From Clitoria ternatea (lineage: Eukaryota > Streptophyta > Magnoliopsida > Fabales > Fabaceae), in the NCBI GenBank assembly GCA_037962975.1, contig CM075675.1:5342001-5406000 (forward strand): a DNA stretch of 64,000 nt. The letters run 5' to 3'. The position numbers and the translations under genes were made by a program. Each line of letters starts with the position of its first letter. The stretch's first letter is position 1. Of the stretch, positions 23,523-36,614 are shown one piece after another. Under the pieces are notes generated by a model, which worked only from the letters and a program-made list of their open reading frames with translations, did not search any database and was not told the origin of the DNA.

Positions 23523-23907
23523 ATGGTAACGTTTCAGTAAACATTTTGGCAAAATGGGCCCCCATTCAGTTTGAATCCAGGCCCAATAAGCCCAATCGAC
23601 GGTTACACTCTTGGGTAATGATGGCTCGTGCGTAAAAAACGCATTTACTGTCCAATCATGCCATGTGCATTTAATGCCTCCCAACCACTTTTCGAATACC
23701 AAGGGTTTCGATTCTCAAAGACTCTTGGGATTTCCACTACTTATTTATGCTGTCTGAATCTGTTGTACACAACGCGAGAAGAGCGGTTACCTGTCTATTA
23801 GAGCGGATGTCACAGAGCTCCCAGAGACTTTCCAGAATGTACTACCGGCATCCAGATTTCTCTAAGAGTTGTGTAGCTCATATGAGCAACTTAACAGTCC
23901 CTCATAC

Positions 23908-23922
23908 AAGCTAGGGGACAAA
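23908..23922 (+). promoter_or_regulatory. Polypurine tract of element B
   Basis: AAGCTAGGGGACAAA directly before the 3' LTR start at 23,923. Confidence 0.85.
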
Positions 23923-24725
23923 TGATCCGGTCTGGATACCGGCCCCCATTCTTGTGACGTCAGACTGACCTCATATAAGGAAAACCGGTGTCTTGGTTCA
24001 ACGTTACCACACCGGATATCCGATGTCTGACCGTCCGTCCTCATCTCACTACTGCCTCACTTATTTTCTCTATAACGGTTCTTTGTTCATTTTCGCAGAA
24101 CATTTATATAACTGTTGGCTTTTCAATCACAGCAAGATAAGAGCCCCTAATAACTTATCAGCGAAGATACTGTATGTAGCAAAATATGTCACGTCAATAG
24201 CCTCAGAAAGCAAGTGGATGTGTCAGCAGATTATGCGGAAAAGGTGATTATCCTCCCCTCTTCCTAGAGGATCGTACTCTGATAATTGACCTACCCTTCT
24301 GACACATTCTGAAAGTTGAGCCACCCTGATTGACATAATATACACGCTATCAGAGCTAAGGGACCCACCTGTATCCAACGACTCATTTTCTGACGTACAA
24401 CTATAAGTAGCATATTTCAATACACATGCATGGTATCGTTATTCTATCTCAGACTTTACTATTACTTCGCTTGAGCATTCACTGAGTTCTTACACTCTTC
24501 TAACTTGAGCGTCGGAGAATCTTCGCAGGTGGCACCACCTTTCGCCCCCCTTCAACGTGAAACGTAGGTGTGAAGGATCTCCAGGACAACAAGACCGGCC
24601 TCTCCCACTGAGAGACCGGATTAATACATCGGATATATACTATTCCGATGTGCAAACCCTAAAAACACCTATACTCTTGTGGCTAGTCCCACACCGGATC
24701 CTAGACCCCGGTCCAGACTAGTTCA
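23923..24725 (+). repeat. 3' LTR of element B
   Basis: 803 bp, no indel against the 5' LTR and 10 substitutions, all transitions. It ends TTCA and is followed by target duplication attat (24,726-24,730). Confidence 0.96.
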
Positions 24726-24730
24726 ATTAT

Positions 24731-26476
24731 GATTGATGAGATTACTATACTTGATTGTGGTTGATGAATTATTGGTGACCTTGTGATATGAAGTTTGAGC
24801 ATATAGCAAGCATGACGGAAAGTTAAAACTCAGTAAGAATTTTCTTACCTTACTCTTTAAATTTTTATTCTAAGAGAAAGTATTTTATAATTATTTTATT
24901 CTTTTATTTCTTCTTAGAAATAATTTTCACTAACTTTATTTTTAATTTCAATAATAAAATCTAGTATTAGAAAGAAGTTATTTTATGAAAATCAGAGGTT
25001 GAGATAATTAATTCTTGAATTAAAGAAAATTTTTATAGTTTTAAGTATTCTTAGTTAATGATTTTAAATTATTTTCTTTAGAAATTAGAAGTTTAAAGTA
25101 AATTATTTTGGTTTTCCCCAACGAAATAACTAAAGAATATTTTGTCGAGATTTCTAAAACTCAATCTAGTTAAGATTCAAATTGAGAAAAATTATGTAAA
25201 TATGTGAAGATTTTTAAGAGGAAGTTTTTAGATATTTAAGGCTTGGAAACTCAATTTTGGTAAGATCTGAATTTGAAGACTGTACTAAATTATTTCAGTA
25301 TAACAGAAGTTCAAAGAAGAACTTATGGGAATGTACAGTTTATTTTGATGATTTTGTGAACCTTTATAGTATTTAATAATTGAGTTTCTAAAAGTCTTAA
25401 CCAACTAAATATGCGAGTAGTTCATACATCATGAATCATTAAAGAGAAATGAGATGTGATATTGTCTGGGGACGGATTATAGAAACCGAGGATACATTAG
25501 AGGAGGCTTAATTGCGAGCCTTGGGATGAGAGGGTGTGAAAGGGTGCTTCAGGTGACCTGGGGTCGCTCCCTAGTGTCGGGTACTTTCACAATAAAAACT
25601 TTCTCAGTCTGACTAGTCTCTAAGTGTTTCCATGCCAGTTGAGCTGTTCATATGCCATGAAGGCATTTATGTTATTATTATCCGGAATTTATGGAAGAAT
25701 GTAAACTCCTGGTTGGCCCAGTGCAAACTAAAACTTTAAGGGCTCACATGCATAGAATGAAAGAGATGATAAAAACATTGCATGACATTCATGTGATTGT
25801 GACATTCTATGTGGGTGGTTGTGGATGAAAATATAATTGTTATGTTATAAAAACTTTATATTCATAATTGATTATGTATATGATTGTGATTGAAATTATT
25901 ATATTAGATTGTGAAAACCCTTATGCTTATGTCTTATCTGTAAAGTATTATATTCTGTTTCTCACTCCTTCTTGTTTGAATTTTGTTTCCAAAATATATG
26001 TTATATGATATATAGCTAGCAGTTCAAGATGAAAGGATAAAATTACAAGAGGGTAAATTGGTTTCATCCTCAATCGGATAGGAGAAGAAATGTGACAAGA
26101 ATAGGATTCAGGATCACATGGTTTGAAGATAAGGAAATAATTGGTTACAGTCGAAGTAGAGGTATTAAATTTTTAGTTTTAGTTTACCTTAATACAATAT
26201 TAAGTTGGATGATTGTAAATCAATGTAAAGGTTAAACTTCAATAAACCTTATTCTTTGGATATGATACTGTAATCTTTGATCACTTATGATTTTCTGAAA
26301 GTTCATTTTATCATTATGAATAATTTAAAACTTTTTACTTTCAAAATTCAAAGAAAATTAGATGTATATACGTCTTTGTATACACGAGATAAGAAGTGAT
26401 AAATAGGTATATCTTTCTTAAAAAAAAAGAGCAAGAAGAATAGATATATGTCTCGTGTATATAAGGGGGTGTTACA
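24731..26476. other. Right part of the solo LTR, noncoding
   Basis: Continuation of the solo LTR after element B. From 25,440 to 25,620 it is GC-richer, perhaps the transcribed part of the LTR. Near the end an inverted repeat TATACACGAGA (26,379-26,389) / TCTCGTGTATA (26,451-26,461) brackets about 60 bp. No ORF is recognised. Confidence 0.7.
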
Positions 26477-26481
26477 ATTAG

Positions 26482-28830
26482 AACTTGTTAAGACTTTAAT
26501 CTCTCTCAGTTGAAAATTAGAGTGTGTATTAAATAAGAGTATTTTAAAAATATAGTTTTACATTTAATGAATTAAAGTTAATTGAATTTACTTATATTTT
26601 AAGATAAAATTATATTATTATTTTTTTAAAGGTATTTTACCTTCAATAAATTTCATAAAATTGACATGGAGAAACAATTTGAAGATTTATTCCACATGTA
26701 TTAATATGAAGAAATAACCTTCGGGGAATGTTTCACGGGTGATTTACTTTGGGGATTAATGTTGTTTTTTTAAGGTTAATTAGTATTATTTAGTCAAGTT
26801 GAGAATATTTTTAATATGATGGAATATAGTTTTCTCTTTTAATAATCTTTTTAAAATAAAATTTTAATCTAAAAAGTTTCTTAGAAAAATTAAAGTCATG
26901 GTTAGTTCGCAAGTTTTCTAAAAAAAATGGAAAGCTATTTTTGAAAAAGTTGGAAAAATAGAAAAGGTGTTTGTTTACAAAATATTCAAAGAAAACTTAT
27001 AGAAAACTGAAGATCAGATTTTCTATTTTAAAGAAAAAAATAAAAAAGTTTTTAAAGAAGTTTTCCAATAAAACTGAAAAGTGAAAAAGGTTTTCAAGAA
27101 TTTTCCTATCTATTACAGGAAATGAAACTTTTGAAAAACAAGAAGAAAATTTTTTCTAAAAAATTAGAATAATTTTCTATAACTAAACGCAGCCTAAAAT
27201 ATTCCTAACGTTTGTTTAGATTGCTAATCTTTTTCTTTCCTTTTGAGGGGGGGGGGGGGCAATGGTAAATTATTATTAGGAGGTGTAGATATCATTAAAG
27301 TAAGTTTACATTTTTAAACAAAATCTTTTTTTTATACACACAACAAACTTAAACTCTTGACAACAGGTTTGACCATGTGGCGTGCAAGATGGTTGCCCCC
27401 ATGACCAAATTTTGGAATTTTAATATTTGTACAACAAATAATTTTATAATTTTCATCTAATTAAGAGCCCAGAAATGTGCATAACTAATGTTTGTCATAA
27501 CACTTAATTTCTCCAATGAAATTCTTGAAAAAAATAGAAAAAATAGGGTAAGAGATAAGAGAGAGAGATTGAGGTGTGATTTTGTCAGTAATATTTATGA
27601 AAAAATCAAGTTTTTCCAATGTTCCATGTCAAACTTCAATTCTCAAATCTACTTCTTTATAAGTTGACAAAATTTCAATTAATTATTGTTTAAATTGTTT
27701 GTTGAATACCAGAATTAGATCATATTCTTCCATCTTCATCAACATGACAACACCACTTCTAGGTAAGAAACAATTTTCATTTCCTCTCTTAATTTTATTT
27801 TTTGGATTTTTAAAATTTACTAACAATTTAATTTGGTATGGTATGGATAATGATAACCTAAAATCACAATCATGCTTGCTCATTTTTTAAATTTTGGATT
27901 GATAATTTTATAAATTTTAATATATGAAAATTTAATTTTGATGTATTGTGATACAAATATGTGGGATGTGAAATCTTGAATTTCGTAACACTGTCTCATC
28001 ACCCTAATATTATTACTGTTAGGTTACTTTGTTGTCTCTTCGTACTACTTCTAGTGAAAATTGAATTAAAGTCAATTTGATGCTGCTATACTACTAGTGC
28101 TCAATTACAAATATGGGAAATAATTTTAATTTTTATGGTGTTATGCTCATTTTTAAATTTTAAGTAATATAAATATTGTTATTTAAATTATGAAACTCTT
28201 ATATATTTGGCAATGTACTTATTTATTTCATGGGCCATTTATACTTGTTATGTCCTAAAAAAGGTTAGAAACAAACCATGCTTAGCAAAACACTTACAAG
28301 ACTCATTTATCGACTAATATATCGAGTTTTGTTGGTGTCTTCCTTCTTGCATAAGCATTCTCCTTTAACCATTCTTAACCAAAACTTTTCGTTTCCTCAT
28401 GGGACATTTGGTACATGGTACAGGTATGTTTTATTCTTAAGAGTGATAAAAAATAAGATTCCCAAAAAATTTTAAAAGTATGTTTGGTTGTCACTTAAGT
28501 TTCCTAAGAATAAATTTGCATTTTCATTATAATTTTATTCTCATATTTGGTTCAAGTATAATATTCCTAAAAATTTAAAGTAAATTTTCAAAATTAACCA
28601 CTTAAAATAGAAGTCATGGATGCTTAACTCCCACTAACAAATGGGTACAAAAATTAAAAATTTAATTTTAAAAAACAATTATGAAATTGTTTTCCCCATA
28701 GATGATTTTATTATTTTATACTAAACATAAAAATCTTTTACAACCAAAAAAGGTTCGAGCATGATTGCCTCTGGTAGAGGATACCTATCATTAAAAAAAT
28801 GTGAATCTTTTGTTTCCATCAAACTACTAG
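26482..28830. other. AT-rich intergenic DNA between the solo LTR and element C
   Basis: No convincing gene. It includes a run of 13 G at 27,247-27,259. The segment from about 26,890 to 27,200 is A-rich and ends with 'AACTAAACGCAGCC', in the style of an old MITE, but I could not define its ends. Frames of 60-66 codons lack any recognisable motif. Confidence 0.5.
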
Positions 28831-28835
28831 AAAAT

Positions 28836-29562
28836 TGATCCGGTCTCAATACCGGTATCCGATCTGCTATATATATTTCAGCGTCTTTGATGAGACATCT
28901 ACGTGTAACCGGTGTCATCGGTATACATCCGGACTGTAATTCCGTATCAGGCGTTCTCCCTATACCGGTTGTTCAGGATAACACCATGACATCGGATAAT
29001 ACACACGTCACTATGCAAAAAATAAGGATTATTGCTACAGGGATCGATCAATAATTCCCTGCACTACGAGCCAAATTCTGCTCACGGGAATGGTCAACTT
29101 GTTCCCTAATCCTAGTCTACATTCTCTATGCTCAATATAAAATAGCCACTTGACCCAATCATACAGGTAAGTGCGCAATATAATAATGCTAATGGGAGTT
29201 GGTGGTTCCCCACCAACGTGTCCTCGTTAATCGAGCCAATCAGGTATATGAGCTCACTTCATGATTGAAGTGAGGGATCTTCTTCAGCTCTTTTACGACT
29301 GATTCCTCTCTGAATACATTCCTTACTTGGAATATTACTGACTTGAGCGTCGGAGAATCTTTGCAGGTGACACCACCATTCGCCCACTTCAACGTGTTAG
29401 GTCGGTGTGAAGGATCTCCAGGACGCCTAATCCGCTCTCCTCATTCAGGGACAACGGATACATATATCGGATACACATACATCCGGTCTCTTATACGGTA
29501 TTGACATACTACTTGTGACTGGCTTGAGATCGGATCTCTTGACCCCGGTCCAGGACAGATCA
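28836..29562 (+). repeat. 5' LTR of element C
   Basis: 727 bp. TATA at 29,136-29,145 (TATAAAATAG). The shared block ACTTGAGCGTCGGAGAA lies at 29,341-29,357, followed by TCTTTGCAGGT. The end has CCCCGGTCCAG as in B. Confidence 0.96.
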
Positions 29563-29563
29563 T

Positions 29564-29581
29564 TGGCACGCCCAGTGGGAC
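29564..29581 (+). promoter_or_regulatory. Primer-binding site of element C
   Basis: TGGCACGCCCAGTGGGAC, one base after the LTR, one substitution from the site in B. The tRNA is not assigned. Confidence 0.83.
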
Positions 29582-29627
29582 TCGATAAAGTTATTCCCAT
29601 ATCCTTTGACAGAGCAGGTAATCCACA

Positions 29628-32600
29628 ATGGAAGGCGAAGCACAAGACTTCATGGAGAATCAAGCTGAAGGCAGAACCAATCCCAACGCCTTCAGAAAAC
29701 TCAACTTTGATTCTCATGGGGGCAGCTCAAAGAAGATAGTAATAGTATCTGATCCTGATCCTCGCGATGAGTTGATCAAACAACTTCAGAGAGAACTCGC
29801 TGAATTGCGAAGAGAAAAAAGGCAAAGCGAGGTAAAGAATCATCTCGCACGCGAAACACTCCCCACACAACTGATGGTGAAAAGTCCACCACTCTTCAGT
29901 ACTCAAATATCCCTACGTTTGAGGGGGGAGAACAGACTCGCGATTCTGAGGATGCAGCTTCCCGAAGGAAGAGAGATTCAACAACAGTACCCCCATTGTC
30001 TTACAATCTGAAAGTTCCTTTTTCAAGGAGACTTATGAGCATCAGCATCCCCAAGCACCTTCAAACTACTCAACCACTTTCCATCGGAAAGTATAATGGT
30101 GAAACTGATCCAACTAAGCACCTTGATGCTTATGTGTTTGAAGCCATGTACTTGGGGGCTGATGAAGACGTGATGTGCCGAATGTTCCCTCGAACATTGT
30201 CTGAGGAGGCCCTCGGGTGGTTTAAAGGCCTGCCTTCTGGGTCCATAGATTCTTGGACGGAAATGGCAGCTGCCTTTGAAACCCACTTTGTCATCTCCAG
30301 AGACGTGCCCAAGACGTCCCATACCTTAGCTCAGATTAAGCAAGGTGAAACAGAGGGCTTAAAAGATTTTTTGAAGAGGTTTTATAAGGAAGCAGCCCTG
30401 GTTCCTAACCTCACAGAATCTATCAAGCTGCATATCGTTATTGAGGCATTGCAGCCAGGATCAGCTTTCGCTCTTTCATTAGCAAAGAGCCCCCCAGCAA
30501 CTTTTGAGGAGTTTAGGAAAAAAGCCTCAAAGTATGTGAGCATAGAGATGCACTTGGAGGCAATGGCTGCAAAGAAAAAGCCACCAACACCATCTCCCCA
30601 AACCCAGAAGGGTAAGGAGAAGACGAGGTCAGAACGCATGGAGAGGCCATTCACCAATCCTAAGGTTGATAACCACCCTCCTCGACCTCGAGAAAGGCAT
30701 GTTAATTCCTTCAGCCATTATGCACAGTTATCTGCTAGACCATCTCAGATTTTGAGAGAGGTCGGATGGCCAATGCTCAGCACATATGGCATCAGGAGAC
30801 CAGCCCCTATGAAAAGACCAGGAAATTCACGTAAGTACTGTGATTTTCATGAACAGAATGGTCATTCCACTGATGAATGCCAAGCTCTAAAGAACGCGGT
30901 TGAGACGCTAATTAGAGAAGGCAAGTTGAAGCAATACCTGTTCAAAGAAAAATCCTTTGACAGGGCAGGACGGAATGAGAAAAGAGAAAGAGATCCAGAC
31001 GATGGGGATGACAATAACCCCAGTCCGGTTTGAAAGTTCTCTGCTGCAGAGAAGCAAAAAGGTGTGATGACTGATAATGCAGCACAGAAAGACAGCATGC
31101 CCCAGCAACAACGTCAGGGCCGACGTGAAGTTATTGACATGATTGCTGGAGGGTTTGCTGGAGGAGGAGCTTCAATTACAGCCCGTAAGAATCATCACAG
31201 AATGATTCTATCAGTGCAAGGGAAAGTCAAAGACAATCACCCTTACAGAGGTGGGATTGAAGCTCCCACAATCTCTTTCTCTGACGAGGATTTTGGCCCA
31301 ACCATTCCTGGTGGTGACGATGCTGTAGTCATCACTGCTGTGATCGCCAATAAGGACGTCCGAAGAATCCTTGTTGACCAGCGAAGTTCCTGCGATGTTA
31401 TTTTCTATAATTGCTTTGAAAGAATGGGTTTTAAAGACTCAGACTTACAGCCTTACACGCAGGAACTAACAGCTTTCAATGGCGCAAAGCAACCAACTAA
31501 AGGGTATCTTGACACCCTTATCTCGTTTGAAGGCGAGCCAGGAGCTAGGACGGTTAGGTCTCGGGTGCTAGTGATTGATGTCAAATCACCATTTAATGGC
31601 ATCATAGGCCGTCCCACTCTGAATGCAATGGAGGCAGTTGTATCAACCCCACATCTCCTTATCAAATTCATTGACAAGGATAATGCTGTGTCATCTATCC
31701 GGGGTGATCAAGAGATGGCTAGGTACTGCTACAACCTTAGCCTCAACATGACAAAGCTGGACGCCTCCAATAAAAAGAGGAAACTTAATGATGCTGGAAC
31801 ATCGGCTGGATCTGTAAGCCTTGTCGACCTGGACCCTAGAGCGGATTTGAACATTGATCCGTTCAACCCATCAAAGCCCACACCGGATGGAAGTTCCAGG
31901 GACATCGTCTTGGGAGATTCTCCAGAAAAGATCACCCATATCAATGACAAGCTAGATACTGAAATAGAGCAGCGACTGCTGGCTCTCTTGCAAGAGTTTA
32001 AAGACCTCTTTGCATGGACTGCAGCCGATATGCCAGGCATAGACCCAGAATTCTGCTGTCATAAACTTTCCGTCTATCCAGAGACGAAACCTGTGGCCCA
32101 AAAGAAAAGACGATTGGGCCCAGAGAAACAGAAAGCAGCTTGTCAGCAAACTGAGGAGTTGCTGAAGGCCGGATTTATCAGGGAAATCCAATATTCCTCT
32201 TGGCTTTCGAATGTGGTGATGGTCCCTAAATCCAATGGTAAATGGAGAATGTGCATTGACTACGTGGACCTCAACCGCTGCTGTCCAAAAGATCCTTATC
32301 CTCTTCCTAATATAGATCGGATGGTGGATGATTCCTCTGGTTATCAATACCTGAGCTTCATGGACGCTTACTCTGGTTACAACCAAATTCCGATGTGCGA
32401 AGAGGATCAAGAGAAGACAGCTTTTATAAATGATCGTGGTGTCTTTTGCTATACAGTTATGCCCTTTGGCCTGAAAAACGCTGGGGCGACATATCAGCGC
32501 ATGATCAACAAGGTTTTCGAAGGTATGCACACCAAACTTGTTGAAGTATACATTGACGACATAATAGCAAAGACACCGGTTGGTGGCGATCATATTGAGG

Positions 32601-35097
32601 ACCTACGCCAAGTATTCACCCGTTTGAGACAATTTAACATGAGGCTGAACCCAATGAAGTGCACATTTGCTGTCCCCGCTGGGAAGTTTTTGGGTTTCAT
32701 GTTAACTCAACGTGGTATTGAAGCCAATCCAGGGAAATGCCAGACGATTCTAGACATGCAGAGTCCTAAGAATCTCAAAGAAGTCCAATCCCTGAATGGC
32801 AAGGTAGCAGCCTTGGCACGATTCATGCCGAAGATGGCTCACAGGTCGCTCCCCCTGTACAAAATACTGAAAAAGTCCAAGAAATTCGAGTGGGGACAGG
32901 AACAAGAAAAAGCTTTCCAAGAGCTTAAGGAGGTGTTGTCCAAACCTCCCATTCTCACAAAGCCTGACCCCGAAGACACACTCATTCTGTACTTGGCTAT
33001 TTCAGATGAAGCTTTGGGTGTTGCCTTGATAAAAGAAACTCCTGATGGACAAAGACCGGTCTATTTCACTAGCAAAACCTTGCAAGGTGCTGAGATCCGG
33101 TATCAGAAAATTGAAAAGGCCGCCCTCGCTGTTGTTTGGGCCTCACGACGGTTGCGTCCATACTTTCACGCCCATCCGATCATAGTGAGAACAGATTTAC
33201 CACTCCGTTCTGTCTTAATCAAGCCTGATCTTGCTGGGAGGATGATTAAATGGTCTATTGAACTCTCTGAGTTTGATATATCCTACGAACCCCGCAGCGC
33301 TATTAAAGCTCAAGTCCTGGCTGACTTTATTGTGGAAATGACAGGGACTGATCCAGATTACCCTCGAGTCCATTGGACCATTTACGTTGATGGTTCATCA
33401 AACCAAAGAGGCTCTGGAGCAGGTGTAGTTCTCGAAAGTGACGACGGAGTACACCTGGAGATCTCCCTTCGTTTCAATTTCAAAACATCCAACAACCAAG
33501 CTGAGTATGAAGCTTGCTTGGCCGGGCTAAGAGCTGCGATTGACATCGGAGCTTCTGAGGTGACACTCTGTAGCGATTCACAGCTGGTGATTTCGCAGAT
33601 CTTAGGAGATTATCAAGCTCGCGAACCTCAACTCCAATTATACTTGAATTGTGTCAAGGAGTTGACTGAGAAATTCTCAAAGGTGGAATTCAAGCATGTT
33701 CCACGTGAAGAGAATACGAGAGCGGATATACTCTCCAGGTTAGCAAGCACTAAACGACCAGGTAGCACCACTACGCTGGTTCAAAGCACGCTAACGTCGC
33801 CCAACATTCCTCTTTTCCCTTCTCTAAACGCCATAATGACTAACTCCCTTTACGGAGATACATGGATGGCTCCTTACATCCGTTACTTGACTGATAGACA
33901 ACTACCTACGGATGAGAAGGAAAAGACGAGGCTAAGGAGAGAATTACCATATTTCACTATGATTGATGGTAATCTTTACAGAAGGGCACTCTCTGTGCCC
34001 TATTTGATTTGTCTCAAAGAGGATGAGGTGCAAGCTGTAATGGAGGAAGTGCATGGAGGACAATGTGGACACCACGCGGGAGGAAGAAGCTTAATGCGAA
34101 AAATCCTCAGAGCTGGATACTGGTGGCCCACGATGAAGCAAGACTCCATTGATTTCGTCAAAAAATGCGACGCTTGCCAAAAATTCTCTAACTTTCACCA
34201 CACACCGGCGGAAGAACTCTTCACATCCGCTGTTCCATGGCCCTTCTATCAATGGGGATTGGATATTCTGGGCCCCTTTCCAACTGCTCCTGGGGGCATC
34301 AAATATCTCATTGTAGGGGTCGATTATTTCACTAAGTGGATAGAAGCAGAGCCGGTGGTGCATATTACTTCAGCCCGAACTCGTCGTTTCATGTATGAAA
34401 ACATCATAACACGGTTCGGGGTCCCAGCACGGATTGTCACAGACAATGGCACCCAGTTCACGGATAGAAAATTCACAGATTTGCTTGAAGGGTTAGGAAT
34501 AACCCAAATATTCTCATCCGTCGAACATCCCCAAACTAATGGTCAAGCTGAAGTGGCCAACAGGGAGGTGCTGAAGGGACTAAAGAAACGCCTTGGTGAA
34601 GCCAAGGGCGGATGGACAGACCAGCTGTGTCATGTCCTATGGGCATATCGGACAACCCTCATTCATCCACCAATGAATCCCCATATCGCCTAACATACGG
34701 GGTCGAGGCAATAATACCTGTGGAACTGCAAATTGCTTCCACAAGGGTTAAGTACTTCTCTGAAGAAACCAACAATGCTAACTTGGCATCCGAAATGGAT
34801 GTCATACAAGAACTCAGAGAAGACGCTTTCATCAGAGATCAAGCCATCAAAGCCAAAGTTGCTCTCCGGTACAACAAACGAGTCCAATCAAGGACTTTCA
34901 ACGTTGGAGATTTGGTTTTAAGGAAAGCAAGTATAGGGAACAAATTCGCTCATCAAGGCAAATTAGCCCCAAACTGGGAAGGCCCATACAGGGTATCCGA
35001 GGTCACTGGCAAAGGCTCTTACCGCCTTGAAAACCTTGATGGCACTCCAATCCGAAATAAATGGAACACCCAAAACTTGCGCATCTACTATAGCTAG
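29628..35097 (+). pseudogene. Gag-Pol polyprotein of element C, two frameshifts and one stop
   Basis: Starts at ATG 29,628. The frame changes once between about 29,830 and 29,870 (net one-base loss, near an A-run). TGA at 31,031-31,033 interrupts it between Gag and protease. A one-base loss near 34,658 shifts the end of integrase, which continues in another frame to 35,097. Domains: Gag (30,080-30,560), zinc motif YCDFHEQNGHSTDEC (near 30,840), protease motif LVDQRSS (Asp 31,376, Arg instead of Gly at 31,382), RT YIDD (32,549-32,560), first RNase H, second RNase H from about 33,375, integrase H2C2 (near 34,060), D 34,262, D 34,442, E 34,550. All other catalytic residues I checked are intact. 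Protein similarity to B is high throughout. Confidence 0.93.
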
Positions 35098-35280
35098 CTG
35101 TTGAAACCATCTACACTCTCCTATTCTTATCTTGGATTGAATACTGGAGAATTTATTTTTACAGCTACGCTCTCATTGTAATTCTTATTTTTGATTTAAT
35201 AAGAATGTCTCACAATAATTTAACTCTTTCGAGTTTTTCGTATGCTGTGATTTTCAGTTTATCCGGTGTACAGAAGCATA

Positions 35281-35420
35281 TTCAGGACGGATGATCTCAG
35301 CTACTTGTTCTGTAGTTGACGATGTAACTCCTCGAATATGTGCAACGTACAAGAGCATACTCAGGACGGATGATCTCAATTACCCATTCTCTAATTGACG
35401 ATGTAACTCCTCGAGTGTGA
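35281..35420. repeat. Two hairpin-forming repeat units (element C, after gag-pol)
   Basis: Two units with AGGACGGATGATCTCA...GATGTAACTCCTCGA. Inner stems are CAGCTAC/GTAGTTG and CAATTA/TAATTG, both differing from the AATCAC/GTGATT stem of the large array but still paired. Confidence 0.8.
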
Positions 35421-35429
35421 CTAATTGAT

Positions 35430-36000
35430 GGAAGGCCCAGATTGTAGGATTAAACCGAACTCTGGGTACGGTTAGTAAGTTTGGCTGAACACTGGTGAAG
35501 GCTCGGATTGTAGGATTAAACCGAACTCTGAGTACGACTAGTAGGATTAACCGAACGTCGGCGAAGACCTGAGTTGTAGGATTAAACCGAACCTCAGGGC
35601 ATGGGTTGTAGGGCTGGTCCTTTTTCAAGGCCACAAACCGAACCCCATTCGAAGACTACATGGGTTGTAGGGCTGGTCCTCTTTCAAGGCCACAAACCGA
35701 ACCCCATGCGAAGGCTTGGGCGCAGTAAGCTGGTTCTTCTTCCAGACCACGCTGAACCCCAAGTGACGGGCGCAGTAGGTTCAGGATTAGCCCTGATCTG
35801 AACCCCGTATCGAAGGCTCGGATTGTAGGATTAAACCGAACTCTGAGTACGACTAGTAGGATTAACCGAACGTCGGTGAAGAATTATCATTGGATAAAAC
35901 CAAAGACCAATTGAAGAACGGCTAGTAGGATTAAAGCGAACGCCAAATATGACATGGACAGTAGGATCAAACCGAACTCCAAACACAACAAGTAAGTTAT
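35430..36000. repeat. Degenerate tandem repeats with two 59-bp units (element C)
   Basis: Copies of GATTGTAGGATTAAACCGAA at about 60-bp intervals, including two well-kept 59-bp units from 35,603 and 35,662 that match the seven-copy array of B. Noncoding; short ORFs here are artefacts. Confidence 0.8.
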
Positions 36001-36614
36001 ACCAAACTCCAGATTAATACTCTCTTATGAAGTTCTTTATTTGGAAGTTTTATAACTTATAATTCTGAGTCATCAATTCTTCAATTGAGACCTAACTCAT
36101 AACTCCGACACAAATAATTCACTCGGGTACGCCACAATCTAAGGCATATTCACCCGAAATCTCTCAGTCAGAAATATTTGAAGAGGAATTTTTATTTTAA
36201 ATCCTCACTTTCAAGAACTCTCACGTGAAAGTCTCACTCAGAGTTTGTTCAAAGATCACCCAATGATACTGGGGGACAACATCAACGGTTTAACGAATAC
36301 CTTGAGGAATGAACTCTCGTCTAAACGACCTCACCATCATTCCCCTTAAGCCGTTCTTGTAACGATGATGTGTTCCCCCACAAGTGGTCTGGTATGGAGA
36401 TTTTGTTTTACAATCCGATCTTCATTACTTAAATCCAGAGTGATACAATATACATGCAATCCCTCTATTAAAGTTGTTTTTCACTAAACAAGAATGGAGG
36501 TAAAAAACTCTTTTATTGATTAAACGAGAATTACAATTCGTGCAATAATCCGGAGCTGATCCCGGAACAAAGCGAATTTGAATCAATAATATGAAAAGGG
36601 AAACAAGGAAGGCG
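36001..36614. other. Noncoding spacer before antisense module 1 (element C)
   Basis: Unique noncoding sequence that lies 3' of both gag-pol and the first antisense gene. No ORF or known element is recognised. Confidence 0.6.

Larger units (their letters stand above)
12785..24725 (+). mobile_element. Element B: complete Tat-lineage LTR retrotransposon, 11,941 bp
   Basis: Two LTRs of 803 bp, both TGATCC...TTCA, flanked by attat at 12,780-12,784 and 24,726-24,730. Inside are a primer-binding site, a single-frame gag-pol, tandem repeats, an antisense two-exon gene and a polypurine tract. The LTRs differ at 10 of 803 positions, all transitions. It is inserted in the solo LTR 10,765-26,476, so it is the younger of the two. 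It cannot move by itself: gag-pol has four in-frame stops and the protease motif is damaged. Confidence 0.96.
10765..26476 (+). mobile_element. Solo LTR of about 3.8 kb from another gypsy-type family, split by element B
   Basis: Starts TGTAACATCCC (10,765) and ends GGGGGTGTTACA (26,476), short inverted ends of TG...CA type. Both sides carry the direct repeat attag (10,760-10,764 and 26,477-26,481). Removing element B and one attat copy leaves about 3.77 kb with no significant ORF. Size, ends and a five-base duplication fit a solo LTR left by LTR recombination; long LTRs with these ends occur in Tekay/Del-type chromoviruses, but the family assignment is inference. A noncoding defective element cannot be fully excluded. 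Confidence 0.82.

Noticed and set aside
28840..29562. A CRISPR or satellite interpretation of the repeated segments at 28.8 and 44.3 kb
   Set aside because: They are the two LTRs of element C, with TG...CA ends and target duplications.
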